The notes: generated by a model not told the origin, from the sequence alone. Counted from the first letter of the stretch, positions 1 through 10,477 are shown. The stretch: DNA of 64,000 nt from Leishmania mexicana MHOM/GT/2001/U1103 (GCF_000234665.1 NC_018312.1:1-64000); one strand, 5' to 3'. Numbers and translations: made by a program.

Positions 1-10
1 GACGACATCC
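1..10. other. Non-telomeric 10-nt cap outside the telomere repeat
   Basis: The first ten bases (gacgacatcc) do not fit the telomeric hexamer that follows. A natural chromosome end should terminate in the repeat itself, so these bases are probably residual adaptor or vector sequence or a base-calling artefact at the contig end. A variant terminal repeat is a less likely alternative. Confidence 0.5.
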
Positions 11-252
11 CCTAACCCTAACCCTAACCCTAACCCTAACCCTAACCCTAACCCTAACCCTAACCCTAACCCTAACCCTAACCCTAACCCTAACCCTAAC
101 CCTAACCCTAACCCTAACCCTAACCCTAACCCTAACCCTAACCCTAACCCTAACCCTAACCCTAACCCTAACCCTAACCCTAACCCTAACCCTAACCCTA
201 ACCCTAACCCTAACCCTAACCCTAACCCTAACCCTAACCCTAACCCTAACCC
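11..252. repeat. Telomeric repeat array (CCCTAA)n
   Basis: About 40 uninterrupted copies of the hexamer CCCTAA, the C-strand of the TTAGGG telomere repeat used by trypanosomatids. The C-rich strand reads 5'->3' inward, which is the expected orientation for a left chromosome end. The array stops at about 252, where the sequence becomes cgtaccctcccc. The true telomere is probably longer than the assembled array. Confidence 0.97.
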
Positions 253-1234
253 GTACCCTCCCCCGTACCATAACACACGCACACAACAACCTTTAATAGA
301 CCACACACACCAAGGGATAGCAGGAACACATCCACAGCCATAACCACAACCATCACCATCACAATCCTGCACACAGGTTTGCTTATAACGCAGGATCAGC
401 GCCAACAACTCACAATACACACAAATACAGCAGCAGGTTAAACATTCACAACATGCAGTGTAGCCAGCGCAGTCGGGCAGTGGGCGTTCCTCTTCATGCC
501 CACTACGTCACAGAGGCAAGGCGCGCAACCACACACAACCTAACCCTAACCCGTACACCAGTGCACGCACCCTCTACCCTGGTGAGTAGCCATCAAGTCA
601 CTGTAGACCAATGCAATTATAGGTTCATGAGCAAGTGCAATCCATGGAGATTGTGCATCCGCAGACCCGCGCTATCGTGACCGCAGAAACTCCTTGAAGG
701 AGGGTCAAGGTTCAGTACAGGAACGAATTTATGTCGTTTTCGAGAAGAGTCTGCACAGAGAGGAATGGATGAGGGCTAATTGGTGCTCCGGTATAATAAT
801 AAGAAAATGCGTGACTGCTCACGGAATCGCCAAGCGCGGCCGCGCTCGGAAGTGCGAGGGCAACGCCGTAGGGGCGCGTCGTAGAAAACACGCACTCGCC
901 AGAAAGAAAAACAAGGAAGAGGAGGCGGTAGGGCGAGTGGAGGGCAGCACATCTCCAGGAGACGAGCAACCGTGTACACAACAAAGATGCATGACGGGCG
1001 CTCCCTCTGTTCGTCTCTCCTCTGCGCACTTCGTTAAAGAGCACAGCTCAGGTGTGTGAAAGAGAAAGATGGACGAGCGTGAAGGTCATCCAATGGAGAT
1101 GTGTTTTCTATACAGCGCGCAGCAAACGGTGCCCGCTTCTCCTAACGAGAGGTTCCCCACCTATTGTTGATGTACGTTTCGTGCGAGCAAAAATGGAACT
1201 ATCCCTCACATTTCTCTGTCTCCTACTCCGGCGC
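253..1234. other. Subtelomeric non-coding region
   Basis: About 980 bp separate the telomere from the first gene. The proximal part (253-450) is rich in CA dinucleotides. A short telomere-like stretch (aacctaaccctaacccgtac) recurs at about 537-556, followed by cacc and gtgcacgc, which may belong to the conserved blocks of Leishmania telomere-associated sequence; I recall such blocks but cannot verify the match. The short open frames here have no recognisable protein features. The region would also hold the 3' UTR of the START gene that ends at 1235. Confidence 0.6.
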
Positions 1235-2392
1235 TCAAACAGAGTTCTCGTGACTAGAGTGCTCCCGACAAGCCTTTAGTAGGTTACCGTAAGCCTTGTG
1301 TGACATGGTGGACAAAATCGTTTTCTGTGCCCATCGCGGCAGCAGTGCGGGTATGCCAACATTGTTCGCAGAACTCATGATGAGAAGGGTGCCCGGTGAC
1401 GACACTGCGCCATCCGACACGCGTTGCTGTGTATCCCTCCATACATCGTAAACGAGCTTAGTGCTCGCCACATCGATCATGCTTCCCATTGTACACAGCG
1501 AGCGAAGTTGGTCAGAGTCGCGAAACAGCTGCGCCTTGGCATCCGCGATCGGGACAAGCAGGATATGTTGGAAATTCACGTCTACCTCTTCACATGGCAC
1601 AGCCTCGCGATTTCCCTCGAACCACGCACGAAGCGCTGGCGCAGCTGTCGAAGCCGTCTCGCGCGTGCATTTGGACCCGCTAAAGAGAACGTCGTACATT
1701 TTGCTAGCAGTGGCAGTGTCCCTGGACATGGCTGGAGCACCTTCGCCATCGTAGTAGGCGTAGGATAGGCGCTCGTACTGGAATAGCCGGTCAGCCAGCC
1801 CGAAGCGGCGCAGCAATGGACCGCCGACGCGGTGCGTGAACCAGCCATGGTCGTCGAGCACGAAGCCCGCCACATCTGGGACAAGGGTGCACACATCGCC
1901 AGAGCAGCAGGGACGCACCTTCGCCACAGCGGCGAAGGGGCGCCGCAATGCATCGACATTGGCCAGTGTACAAAGGCATTTTCCAGAGAACTGCTCAAAA
2001 TTGGTGTAGTTGCAGTCCCACCCGCGCCGCAGCGGCACATTGGTGAGATGCTCGTACACGGTCGTACTTGAGATCCCGGGGAAGAATCCGACGATGCGTA
2101 TCAGAGGTGACTTCTCACCACTTGAAGCCGCGTATTCGGCACGGAGTCGGAGAATCTGCAGCTGCACTGCGTTTGTCTGGTAGCCTTGGCGAAAGTCGTC
2201 GCATTCGATTTCCCACGGAATGCCCTGATCCTGAAGTCGCATGCTGGCAACAGCGTCTGCCGTGGCGGCGGCGGGTCCCTCGAAGACGGAAGAGGCCAAC
2301 GCGGGAGCTCGCTGCGCATAGTGGGCGAAGGCAAGTGCACACCCAATGACCCCAGTCGCGGTCGCCCGAAGAAGCGTAGAGAAAGGGGGCAT
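1235..2392 (-). CDS. START-domain protein with N-terminal membrane anchor
   Basis: A 385-residue protein, the last gene before the telomere. Residues 1-35 are hydrophobic with few charges (ATGVIGCALAFAHYAQR), consistent with a signal anchor or organelle-targeting segment. From about residue 98 the pattern fits a START lipid-binding fold: a beta strand (LIRIVGFFPG), a helix that ends in a 'VPLRRGWDCN' motif comparable to the WD site of START domains, and a C-terminal helix with GIPALLPRWAQKT and LLKAC, typical of the last START helix. The middle is cysteine-rich (KCLC, RPCCSGDVC), which is unusual. By family a lipid-transfer role, perhaps at an organelle membrane, is inferred; the ligand is unknown. 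The start is the only upstream ATG. It could instead be a broader StARkin-like protein. Confidence 0.75.
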   Translation of the reverse strand: MPPFSTLLRATATGVIGCALAFAHYAQRAPALASSVFEGPAAATADAVASMRLQDQGIPWEIECDDFRQGYQTNAVQLQILRLRAEYAASSGEKSPLIRIVGFFPGISSTTVYEHLTNVPLRRGWDCNYTNFEQFSGKCLCTLANVDALRRPFAAVAKVRPCCSGDVCTLVPDVAGFVLDDHGWFTHRVGGPLLRRFGLADRLFQYERLSYAYYDGEGAPAMSRDTATASKMYDVLFSGSKCTRETASTAAPALRAWFEGNREAVPCEEVDVNFQHILLVPIADAKAQLFRDSDQLRSLCTMGSMIDVASTKLVYDVWRDTQQRVSDGAVSSPGTLLIMSSANNVGIPALLPRWAQKTILSTMSHKAYGNLLKACREHSSHENSV

Positions 2393-3016
2393 GACTCCGA
2401 GCTTCCGTCATAGAAAGGCTCGCAAAGACGTCTTTTACTCGGTGAACGTTGTCCAACAGACTCACTGGCAAGAGGTTGAGCGCTTGTGTGACGACGACAG
2501 CTCCAAAGAGAGAGAAAGGGAGGGTAAGAACGTGAGTAGCGACAACAACAGCGACAGAAAAAAAGGCGACCCGTGCGGAGCACAGAGAAGGGGATAGGGC
2601 CGGCCCCTTAAAAAATTCTACATCATCTTGCCAACATGACGCACGGTGCCCCTGTAGAAACGGGCTCCTTTACCTTTACGGCCCCTCCCCCTCCGCGTTC
2701 CTTGCCGCTTGTGACCCTATCAAGCGGAGGTGAAAAGGACAACACGATTGGCTACCAGTTGTCCAGCAGGCGCGAGGAAGACGGAGAAGGAGAAACAGCA
2801 TTCACAACGTCCTGTCTCGAACGTGTGTCTGAGAGGCGTGACATCCCCACTGCTTCTCAGGTAGGCGCAGGCAGGCGCCATTCACGGTGCACAAGGATCA
2901 CAGATGTGCCCCCTCATCGCCTGTCTTTCTCTTTTTTTATAAACGCGCATGAGAATCTCTCACTAGCAAATAAAAATAAAATAAAATGCAAAAGAGGCAA
3001 ACATGCCGTCACGGGT
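2393..3016. other. Intergenic region with trans-splicing signal
   Basis: This 624-bp spacer holds the 5' UTR of the START gene and the 3' UTR of RPS19. A purine tract on the + strand at about 2510-2530 (agagagagaaagggaggg) is a pyrimidine tract on the transcribed strand, about 120 bases upstream of the START-protein ATG, and is the probable polypyrimidine signal. A second AT-rich stretch at 2930-2990 lies just after the RPS19 stop. No further gene is seen. Confidence 0.6.
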
Positions 3017-3502
3017 TTACGCCTTGGATTGGCCAAACTTGCGGATCTGAACCTGGAAGGCCAGGGAGTCAGCGAACTTGTGACCCCTGCGTGTCAGGCG
3101 TTGACCAGACTGCGCACCAGGCTCCACGAGGCCGAGCTTCGTCAGCGACTTGCAGGCCCAGTGGAGCGGACCGGTAGAGGAGGTCACGGTGTGCTCGGGG
3201 CGGCTGCCGTAGTTCTTCTTGTTGCCGAAGCGCTTGCTCAGGCCACCGTAACCCACGCCAGGGCGCAGGTAGATGGCGCGCAGGACGGCGGCGCAGCGGA
3301 TGTAGTACCAGTCCGGGTTCTGCGGCGCGCGCTCGCGGCCGTGGGAGCTCTTCATGATCTCGGTGCAGTTCGGCACAAAGATCTTGCCCTCCTGCTTGAA
3401 GTGGCGCGCAGCCGTCTTGATCCAGCGCCAGGCGCTGACGTCCTTCAGGGTCGCACCCTTCCTCTTGCCGACGCGACGGATCTTGTTCCTCGGTGCAGTC
3501 AT
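3017..3502 (-). CDS. RPS19: 40S ribosomal protein S19 (eS19)
   Basis: A 161-residue basic protein of the small ribosomal subunit, needed for 18S rRNA maturation and 40S assembly in other eukaryotes. The eS19 family is recognisable from the helical WYYIRCAAVLRAIYL segment, the GVGYGGLSKRFGNKKNYG loop, and the closing LTRRGHKFADSLAFQV segment. Length is close to other eukaryotic eS19 (about 145 residues) with short terminal extensions (MTAPRNKIRRVGKRKG at the N-terminus). The start at 3502 (MTAPRNK) is preferred over the in-frame ATG at 3514 because the predicted splice acceptor lies very close to it. A large antisense open frame on the + strand is a shadow. Expect constitutive expression. Confidence 0.97.
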   Translation of the reverse strand: MTAPRNKIRRVGKRKGATLKDVSAWRWIKTAARHFKQEGKIFVPNCTEIMKSSHGRERAPQNPDWYYIRCAAVLRAIYLRPGVGYGGLSKRFGNKKNYGSRPEHTVTSSTGPLHWACKSLTKLGLVEPGAQSGQRLTRRGHKFADSLAFQVQIRKFGQSKA

Positions 3503-3515
3503 GTTTGGATACAAT

Positions 3516-3690
3516 GCTGCCGTGCGTGCTTTGTTTTAGGGGGACGGTGAAGTGAACGTATTTCGCGGTGTGCAAGAAGAAAAGAGTGCATCGCCGAGGT
3601 TGGCAAGTTTAGACAACAAGTAGGCGGTAAAAGAAAGTGTGCGGAGCCGTGCAATTGTCGGTGCAACAAAAAAAAAGAAAGGGAAAGTAA
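3516..3690 (-). promoter_or_regulatory. Predicted spliced-leader acceptor region of RPS19
   Basis: On the transcribed strand a T/C-rich tract (3668-3690) and a second C/T run (about 3572-3588) precede a stretch of about 135 bases with no AG. The first AG falls at 3529-3530 and the next at 3517-3518, so the mRNA 5' UTR would be only about 14-26 bases for the ATG at 3502. This layout fits the trans-splicing rule of the first AG after the polypyrimidine tract. An acceptor at 3517-3518 would leave only one or two bases upstream of the ATG at 3514, which argues for 3502 as the start. Confidence 0.55.
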
Positions 3691-4018
3691 GCACATCACA
3701 TGAAGGGACGTACGAATAGTAGAAACATGAGGGCTGCTCCCTCCAAGAGGAAGTAGGGCGAAGCGGGGCGCACTTCCCCATGAGAACCCGGGACCCTACC
3801 CAAGACATCGCTGATGAGACTCCCAAAGCGTGGGAAGCACTCGCACACGAAGTCGCACGAATATGTTTTACATGATGCAGAAGTGGTAAAGAGGTGTCGA
3901 CCCGCGATTAGAGCGCACAGACACCACAAGCGCCCTTTTCTTCGGCTACTTCGTGTTGATTTCAGTGTGTCTTTCCTCGTGACACATGACAGCAGGCGAC
4001 GCTGGAGGAGGTCCCTCC
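3691..4018. other. Intergenic, 3' UTR of the 4019-4396 gene
   Basis: No coding signal. Composition is mixed and without clear repeats. It should hold the polyadenylation region of the small acidic protein gene, which in trypanosomatids is set by the next downstream splice signal (that of RPS19). Confidence 0.4.
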
Positions 4019-4396
4019 CTATACTATATCGCGCATAATCTTTGAGACAATGTCATCGCGCTCCACGTCGCCTTTGCCCTCGTTGAACTCACGCGCGAAA
4101 TCGTCGATGGAGTGAAACAGCGCCTCGATGGCGTCGCGGTCGCTCTGACAGAGGGCGCCCGTCTCCTCGTCCACGGAGGAGGTTTCGCAAGCAGAGAAAG
4201 GCGCGTCACCACGAGCCGCGGCAGAGGTGGGCAGGGCGTGCCCGTCAGCGGCATCGTGATAGTCCTCGGAGAGAAGTCCGTAGCGGCGCCGCAAGACGGA
4301 TAGCTCAATAAGCAGTAGGCGACGAAAGGCACTGGAACCCTCGTCAGACAAACCTCTCTCAGGGTCTGATTTTGCTGGTTTTGCCATTGTTAGCAT
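4019..4396 (-). CDS. Small acidic hypothetical protein
   Basis: A 125-residue protein (122 if it starts at the second ATG, 4387, MAKPAKSD). I do not recognise the family. An N-terminal helix with a basic cluster (RRLLLIELSVLRRRYGLL, roughly residues 25-43) is followed by a disordered Ala/Ser-rich middle and an acidic C-terminal helical part (DRDAIEALFHSIDDFAREFNEG, then DIVSKIMRDIV). The pattern suggests a small helical adaptor or complex subunit. It is supported as a gene by position, strand, ATG start and non-repetitive composition. No membrane segment or signal peptide is seen. Confidence 0.6.
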   Translation of the reverse strand: MLTMAKPAKSDPERGLSDEGSSAFRRLLLIELSVLRRRYGLLSEDYHDAADGHALPTSAAARGDAPFSACETSSVDEETGALCQSDRDAIEALFHSIDDFAREFNEGKGDVERDDIVSKIMRDIV

Positions 4397-4809
4397 CGCT
4401 TCTGCGTTTCATGACGTTGGTGGCGCACAAACGTGAAAAGGAGGAGCCGAACAGAGGAAGAAGAGAGACTCAACAGGAAGAAGGGAAACGCTGACACCTG
4501 CCGCGGCGTACGCAGCGAAACCCCTGACAAGGCAGAAAAGAGAGAGAACAACTGGGTACCCCACGGGTGGAGAGCCACGCAAGAAAACGGCGGCAGACGT
4601 ATGTGCTTGCGTTGCAGGTAAATACGCGAGGTGATATTTCGAGCCTCCTTCGAACTCCGCTCATTACCTCTTCCACAGCGTTCATGATCACCACTATTCT
4701 TTGATGACGCTCCCTAGTTTTCTTTTCCTTTTTTGAAGCGCAGCAGAGTGTAGTCGCAGAGCAGAAGAAAATTCAGCGGGTTAAAGAGAAGAAACGCAAA
4801 GAAACAGAA
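4397..4809. other. Intergenic region
   Basis: About 410 bp. Purine-rich + strand tracts at 4437-4490 (gaaaaggagg, gaggaagaagagag) lie just upstream of the 4019-4396 gene and probably serve as its polypyrimidine tract. Nothing else is seen. Confidence 0.45.
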
Positions 4810-5745
4810 TCAAAGGGTCTCCGAGGCGGTGAAAATACTATCGTTGGGGTAGCACCTGGAGTAAACGTTCAGTGGCGCAGTAGTGCAAAGGGCGCGGATG
4901 AGAAAGAGAGGATTCCCAAGGGCGTCGAACACCTCGACACCGATGGCGCCGTCAAGGGTAGAAAATCCGCAGTTCGCGTAGTCCTGCACGGTGCCCCATA
5001 TACTGCACCAGAACCCGCTTCGGTAACACTCCCACCGCAGACGCGACTCCACACACGCGTCGAAGGCGCGTCGAGTTTGCACGTTAATGGGCGAAAAAAT
5101 GCGTAAAAAGGATAAGCACGCTATCAAGGAGAGATCAGCGTGTGGTTGTGCTCGAAACTCGCCGAGATTGGCGTAACGGGCCGTCGTCGCCGTCCCGCAA
5201 CTCAGCTCTACAAACATGTTCGGGTTTTCATACACCTCGCAGACATGGGGCGAGTTCGCAGGCAGGCAACCCGTAGAGAGCCCAGCAAGAGCGTTTCGAA
5301 AGTGGCTCTCTAACTGCGGTTGCGTTAACCAAAATGGAGAGGTGTACGAGTTCTTCCGCGTGAGTTCGGTAAGGCGCACCGCTTCTACTTCAACGTCCGT
5401 CAGGCAGGTCCCGCTACACGAGAGAAAGTCGGAGAAGTCGACGTGCAGCTTTACATCGCCAGAGTTTCGAGAAACCATCCTTAGCCGTCTCCCATGCGTC
5501 ATAATCACCTGAGCTTCCGCGATTGACGTGGAGGCACGTAACTGCACACTAGAGAGAGGGCAAAACGGAGCCGGGTTCTCGCCATTCCCGCGGAGTTGGC
5601 TGCGTAGCTGAAGCCTCTGGGCTGACGTCGTCAGTATTTTGAGGGAGCTCTCTGTCTCCTTTGTTTCTGCGATAAGGCGAGAAAGCCACCACGGGCAAGA
5701 CCGCCCTATGACATCCTTTAGCATACCAGCATTAGAGTTGGACAT
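4810..5745 (-). CDS. Conserved hypothetical protein
   Basis: A 311-residue protein with an ATG start and an even, non-repetitive composition. I do not recognise a domain. It carries many cysteines (around a dozen) spread along the chain, a hydrophobic stretch LSLIACLSFLRIF at about residues 203-215, and aromatic-rich segments near the C-terminus (SRLRWECYRSGFWCSIWGTV, about 232-251). The N-terminal 60 residues are polar. There is no clear signal peptide; a single membrane-associated segment is possible. Position and strand fit the polycistron. Function unknown. Confidence 0.65.
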   Translation of the reverse strand: MSNSNAGMLKDVIGRSCPWWLSRLIAETKETESSLKILTTSAQRLQLRSQLRGNGENPAPFCPLSSVQLRASTSIAEAQVIMTHGRRLRMVSRNSGDVKLHVDFSDFLSCSGTCLTDVEVEAVRLTELTRKNSYTSPFWLTQPQLESHFRNALAGLSTGCLPANSPHVCEVYENPNMFVELSCGTATTARYANLGEFRAQPHADLSLIACLSFLRIFSPINVQTRRAFDACVESRLRWECYRSGFWCSIWGTVQDYANCGFSTLDGAIGVEVFDALGNPLFLIRALCTTAPLNVYSRCYPNDSIFTASETL

Positions 5746-6334
5746 GAATAGTGCAAGTATGTTGACGCGTACATGCCCCCTGTGCGCAAGGGAGCCGGTG
5801 CGTTCATGATCAATGAAAAAGCCAACGATTCACAAGGAGGAGCAAGGAAGCAGCGGAGGAAAACAAGCAGAGTAGGGACGTCGTGAAAAACAATATAAGC
5901 GCCAACGTGAGGCAGGAAGGAGGAGCGGCTACACTAACGGAATGGCGCTCCAATCCGAGAAAGACAAAGCCGGACGGGGCATGTTGTGTGCACGTGTCGT
6001 TGATCTGTCAAGCTCTCGGCACGTCCGCAAGCGGAATGGTTACGTTGCCGCACTCATCTCACGTGAACACGACAAGATGCCGTTTCAACCTGCCCGTCTT
6101 TGGCAGCGTCTCTGCGGCATAAGGGGGAATTAAGGATGGCGAAAGGAATCCTTCCGGCAAGCGGCCTGTGGGGCGCCTTTCCTCTCACTATCACCACCAC
6201 CACCTTGTCGCCCCGAGTGAGAGAAGGGTCTGAGTACTCATGACCTCCCCAAGACGCGAAAGTACAGATGTGTATGTATGTTATTACTTTTTTTTCGTTC
6301 ACGGAACTCCATCTCTCACGTTAGGCGAAGCGAC

Positions 6335-6367
6335 TATATATATATATATCAATATATATATATATAT
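6335..6367. repeat. (TA)n microsatellite, two blocks
   Basis: Two TA-dinucleotide blocks (about 6335-6349 and 6352-6367) separated by 'ca'. Such a tract is rare in this GC-rich genome and lies in the gene-poor region. Confidence 0.9.
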
Positions 6368-7397
6368 CAAAGGAAAGACAAAACAAAAAGAAGCTCTGGG
6401 GTTACTGCAAAGGCAACAACATACACAACGGAATGACGCACAGAACTGCGAAAGGGAAAGAAAAGGTGAAAAACATAATCAAGAACAGATTTCTCGTGGT
6501 GCATCTTTCTTTTTCTCGTTTCATTTTCGCTCACTGCGAAAAAGAGTCGCTTCATTATTGACCATTTCATATTTCTTTTCCGTTACCTTCTTCAAGGAGG
6601 AAGAAAGGGAAGGAAAATGAATGCAGATCTCATCGCTTTCTTCGGACGTTTTTCGTGTGTCTTTCTTGCGGAAGACTGAGGCCGGAAGTTACCTTGTCTT
6701 TCTTTTTTCTTGGTATGCTGCGTGATTATAGTACTTCAAAAGCAAAGGAAGCTCAGCCACACAGGAAAAAAAAACGAAAACGCGGAGAACGAACGGAAAG
6801 AAAAGGGCACTGAAGGACATGAATGAAAAGAAAAAAGGCAGAGGACAAGTCAACGACCATTGTCTGCAATCCAAAGCAATAGGCTAACGACACAAGGAGA
6901 GGATGACTCCTGTAGTCAAGACCTGATGTACTGTTTCGTCTTTAATAGTATCTTTCCCTCGTTTTTTTTTCGTATGTGCTCGCTTTACGGACTCTACCGC
7001 TTTTGCTTTGTGGAATGCGTTCATGCTTCTGTTTTTTTTTTTCGTGTGCATGTTCGCGTCTTTTCCTCGGTCACCGTCGGGATGTTTTCGGCGCCACTCT
7101 CACACACACACACAAAGGGCACGTTATCCCTTCTCTCATCAACACTACACAACACCGCCCCTCGTTCGCGCTCTGTTTTTCGGAGCCAACGGAGGAAGAA
7201 GCGTGAATACGAGAGGAGCAAGATATCCATTCGAGTTAAAAACCAACGTCGACACTTTGGCGTGGGGCCCAGTTTCTCCCCTCACCCTGCTCGCGCGGAC
7301 ATCCACGATGCGGCGCGAAGCAGCGCGAAGACAATGGAGAGATGAGCAAAAGCAAAGCAGTCTCTTTACGAAGTGAACTATTGTGCGTTAACGTGTT

Positions 7398-7420
7398 TGT
7401 GTGTGTGTGTGTGTGTGTGT
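7398..7420. repeat. (GT)n microsatellite
   Basis: About eleven GT units in the gene-poor region; probably length-polymorphic. Confidence 0.9.
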
Positions 7421-10115
7421 TTCATTGTGGACTGTGGAGAAGCCCTTTTAGCTTGTTTGCTTGAAGAGAGAGATTACGCGAAGAACGGGAGAATGTGCGT
7501 TCGTTTCAAGAGAGTGGATATCACTCACGCAAAAACGAGCTGTTACCCGGCCACCGCTAAGCTACACCAAAGGGGGGAAAAAGGGGGTCATGAAACGGAA
7601 GCGATGTCTGTCATCTCGTTTTCATACAGCACTTCCACCAAAATACATCCCTAGCATTTGAACATACATAGATGCGAGCGCACAAACAGCAGCAAACTCA
7701 TACTCCCACAGAGACATATTGATGAGACTGTGGGCGCCTCATAATGCACAGGCGAGTCACAACGCACGGAACATTGACCGACATCCATGAGCGGACGCGT
7801 GAGTCAGAGTTTCAAGAAAGAGCACAGAAAAAGAAAGTGAAAATGCACCGAGATCACCCGCTAGTAGTCGACCGTTGTTTGTCAAGAAAAAAAAAACTGA
7901 GTGGTTTCCGGTTTGGTTGCTTGTGGCTTGGGTTTCTGCGTTGATAGCGATCTCTATATGTTCTTTGTTCGGGTGGAGGGCGGAGGACGCAGCTTCAACA
8001 AAACGTTAAGGAGGACAAGCATTGCACAAGAAAAAACGATAGAGCCACCGGAGAAACAGAGGGAACGCAATTTACAAATCAGAGCAATCCACAAGACGAT
8101 AATCGCAGGAAAACACACGGAGACGTCTCAACCAACACAAGCGCGCAAACATGCATACACACAGATGCAGCTAATCCACAAACACAAAAAGGGGCAAAGC
8201 ATGGCAAGCTCCGTAACGATTAATCTTCACAGGAGAACAGAAAAGAGATGACGTCAATGAATCATATGTAAGTCTTTTTCCGTGCCGACGCCTTCTGTGT
8301 CCCTCATGGATACGTATTCCCGTGTGAGGACAGAGGCGTTTCGCCGTCAACCATGTAAAGCTAAATACACAAGCGAGAAGGAAAAAAGTAGGTGAGGGAA
8401 GGGGGAAAAGAAGTAGACCACGTGAAGGAGAAACAGAGAGAAAAGTACACATATGCGAACGCACACACACACACAAAATAAAAGGCATGTATGAGTGAGG
8501 AAAGTTGAGGTCTAATGTAAGAAAAAAGAGGATAAACACCGTATCGTTACCTTCAATTCCTTTTCATGAGCGACATAGGTGAATCACACTTTAGTCGTCG
8601 TGCCACCGTCGACCCAGCACGACACCCCACAAAAGAACAAAGCTCACCATCGTTGTGGGGCAACCTCTAAGCTACGGAAAACAAAAAAAAGCATGGTAGT
8701 GTTTCCTTCTTTGTGTGTTTTCCTGTGCGTTTCTCGTCACAAGGTTCACGATGCAAGAGCCATAGGCACACACATACCTACACAAGCACGGAAACGACTA
8801 GGGGAAAAGAGAACAGAAAAAAGGGAGAACACCAGATGGAAAAAAAAAGAAAAACTACCTCACACAACCACAGTCTGTTAGAGAAAAGGAGAGGAAAAGA
8901 AACTGTTTATCTGGGTGTGAGAAAAAAAATGAGAACGAGCACAAGACGACGTTCATCAGAGAAGTGGAGAGGAACGAAAACGTGAAACAGACAGACAGAC
9001 ACATAGTGAGAGCCACATGCACAGGCGCACACAGAGACGAGCAACCACTAAAAACAAACAAGACCACAACCATACTCTAACAACCCGAAATTTGGATGTC
9101 ACTCGTGCACAATGAAGACACACCACAAGCCGAGAAAACCACGCCTACCGTCCTGGTTGCCTCCGATATTATGTCAAAACAGTACAGAGAGAAAAAACAG
9201 AGAATGAACCAAAATACGGCAACAGGCAAGCACAAAGCGAAAACAGTAACAGAAAACGGAAGAAGAGAAAGCGGAGGAAAAAAGGGAACCTATAAAAGCG
9301 GGCAACGGGTATTCGTCGAAGCACAGAAAGCAAGGAAGAGGGGGGGGTAGACCAAAACAGAAGAGGAAGAAAAACAGAGGGAAAAAAGAATCAAGGGAAG
9401 AAGCTAAAACAGGAGTAGAAATAGAAACCAAGGAGAAAAGACACGGCCGCGCGCGCTGACACAGACGCAAACGGTGAGTAAAAAGGAAAATCTTCCAAGA
9501 GAGGAAAAGGAAGAGGTAGAGAAAGGAAGCTAAAATAAAAAAGAGAATACCATTTCTCTTCAAAGGAAGACCACTGGAAAGAGGGTTACAAACAAAAACG
9601 AAACGAAAACAGGGGAAGAGGTGAACAAGGGAGCGAAAAGAGGGGCATGCCCAAAGAAGCTGGAGAAGTAAAACGGTGGCGCAGGGACAACGAGAGTTAC
9701 ACACACGAACAGCGAGGCTAATCAAATAGAGCATCGTATATATAAACATACATGTGTATACAAATAGAAATGTGGAGGTGAGGCGAGAGAAGGGAATAGA
9801 AGTGTTAGCGAATACAGGAATAGGAAAAGGGATTACAAATACTCCGACGACGGCGCACAAGGAGAGGGAGAGGGTGAAACGAAGAGCAAAGACGAAAGGA
9901 AAAAAACAAGGGCACTTCAAAGATAACAAAGAGGTGAAAGAAAACCAACCAAAAAAGGAACGAGGACAAAGCAGTGAGAGCGTGTGACGAAACATTCACA
10001 TGCCAGCCCACATGCAATGGACAAACAAGACACGGTGAAAAAAAAGAAAAGCAGCTTGCGCTGGAGCAGGTTGTTCACACGGCACTATCAAAAAAAAAAT
10101 GGAACACATACAGAC

Positions 10116-10377
10116 ATGTGAACGTACATGCATTCACGCAAACGCATGTCTTTTGCCGTCATTGAAGGCATCGATTTTTTTTTCCTGCGTCCGATGCAAG
10201 GAAGTGAGAGGCGGTCACAAAGACGAAAAGAAGAAGAAATGAAGGATCTGCACAGCGAGGTGGTGCGTGGAAGTGCGTTGCATCACCCGACCAATGGCAC
10301 CCGCACACGTGCACAGACAGACTCACCCTCTCGTTACTTAACCTGTCCGGCAGGGTATTGATTCGAGGATGCACTGG
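10116..10377. repeat. 262-bp duplicate, left copy, abutting assembly gap
   Basis: This block is identical, as far as I can read, to 10478-10739 on the other side of the 100-N gap (constant offset 362). It includes a duplicate of the last codons and stop of the RRM gene at 10334-10377. Both copies end or begin exactly at the gap, which points to two overlapping contig ends that were scaffolded without being merged. Confidence 0.95.
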
Positions 10378-10477
10378 NNNNNNNNNNNNNNNNNNNNNNN
10401 NNNNNNNNNNNNNNNNNNNNNNNNNNNNNNNNNNNNNNNNNNNNNNNNNNNNNNNNNNNNNNNNNNNNNNNNNNNNN
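10378..10477. other. Assembly gap 1 (100 N)
   Basis: Exactly 100 N, the usual placeholder for a gap of unknown size. The flanks are duplicates of each other, so the true gap is probably negative (an overlap of 262 bp). Confidence 0.98.

Larger units (their letters stand above)
5746..10115. other. Long gene-poor region (probable long 3' UTR of the RRM gene)
   Basis: Together with the duplicated segment and gap that follow, about 4.9 kb lie between the 4810-5745 gene and the RRM gene, without a credible ORF. Composition is strongly asymmetric: A/G-rich on +, so T/C-rich in the transcribed sense, with many homopolymer runs. Open frames here translate to Phe/Leu/Ser/Cys- or Lys/Arg-rich low-complexity strings and are rejected. 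On the sequence alone this is either the unusually long 3' UTR of an RNA-binding protein mRNA or contains undetected non-coding RNA. No tRNA, snoRNA or rRNA was recognised. Confidence 0.55.

Noticed and set aside
2101..2583. 160-codon minus-strand frame
   Set aside because: Overlaps the START gene and its leader in another frame; Arg/Ser/Pro-rich without domain.
2636..3550. 304-codon + strand frame
   Set aside because: Antisense shadow of RPS19.
9174..9995. 273-codon minus-strand open frame in the gene-poor region
   Set aside because: Composition is Phe/Leu/Ser/Cys-rich throughout, reflecting the T/C-rich strand; no domain and no upstream gene-like context.
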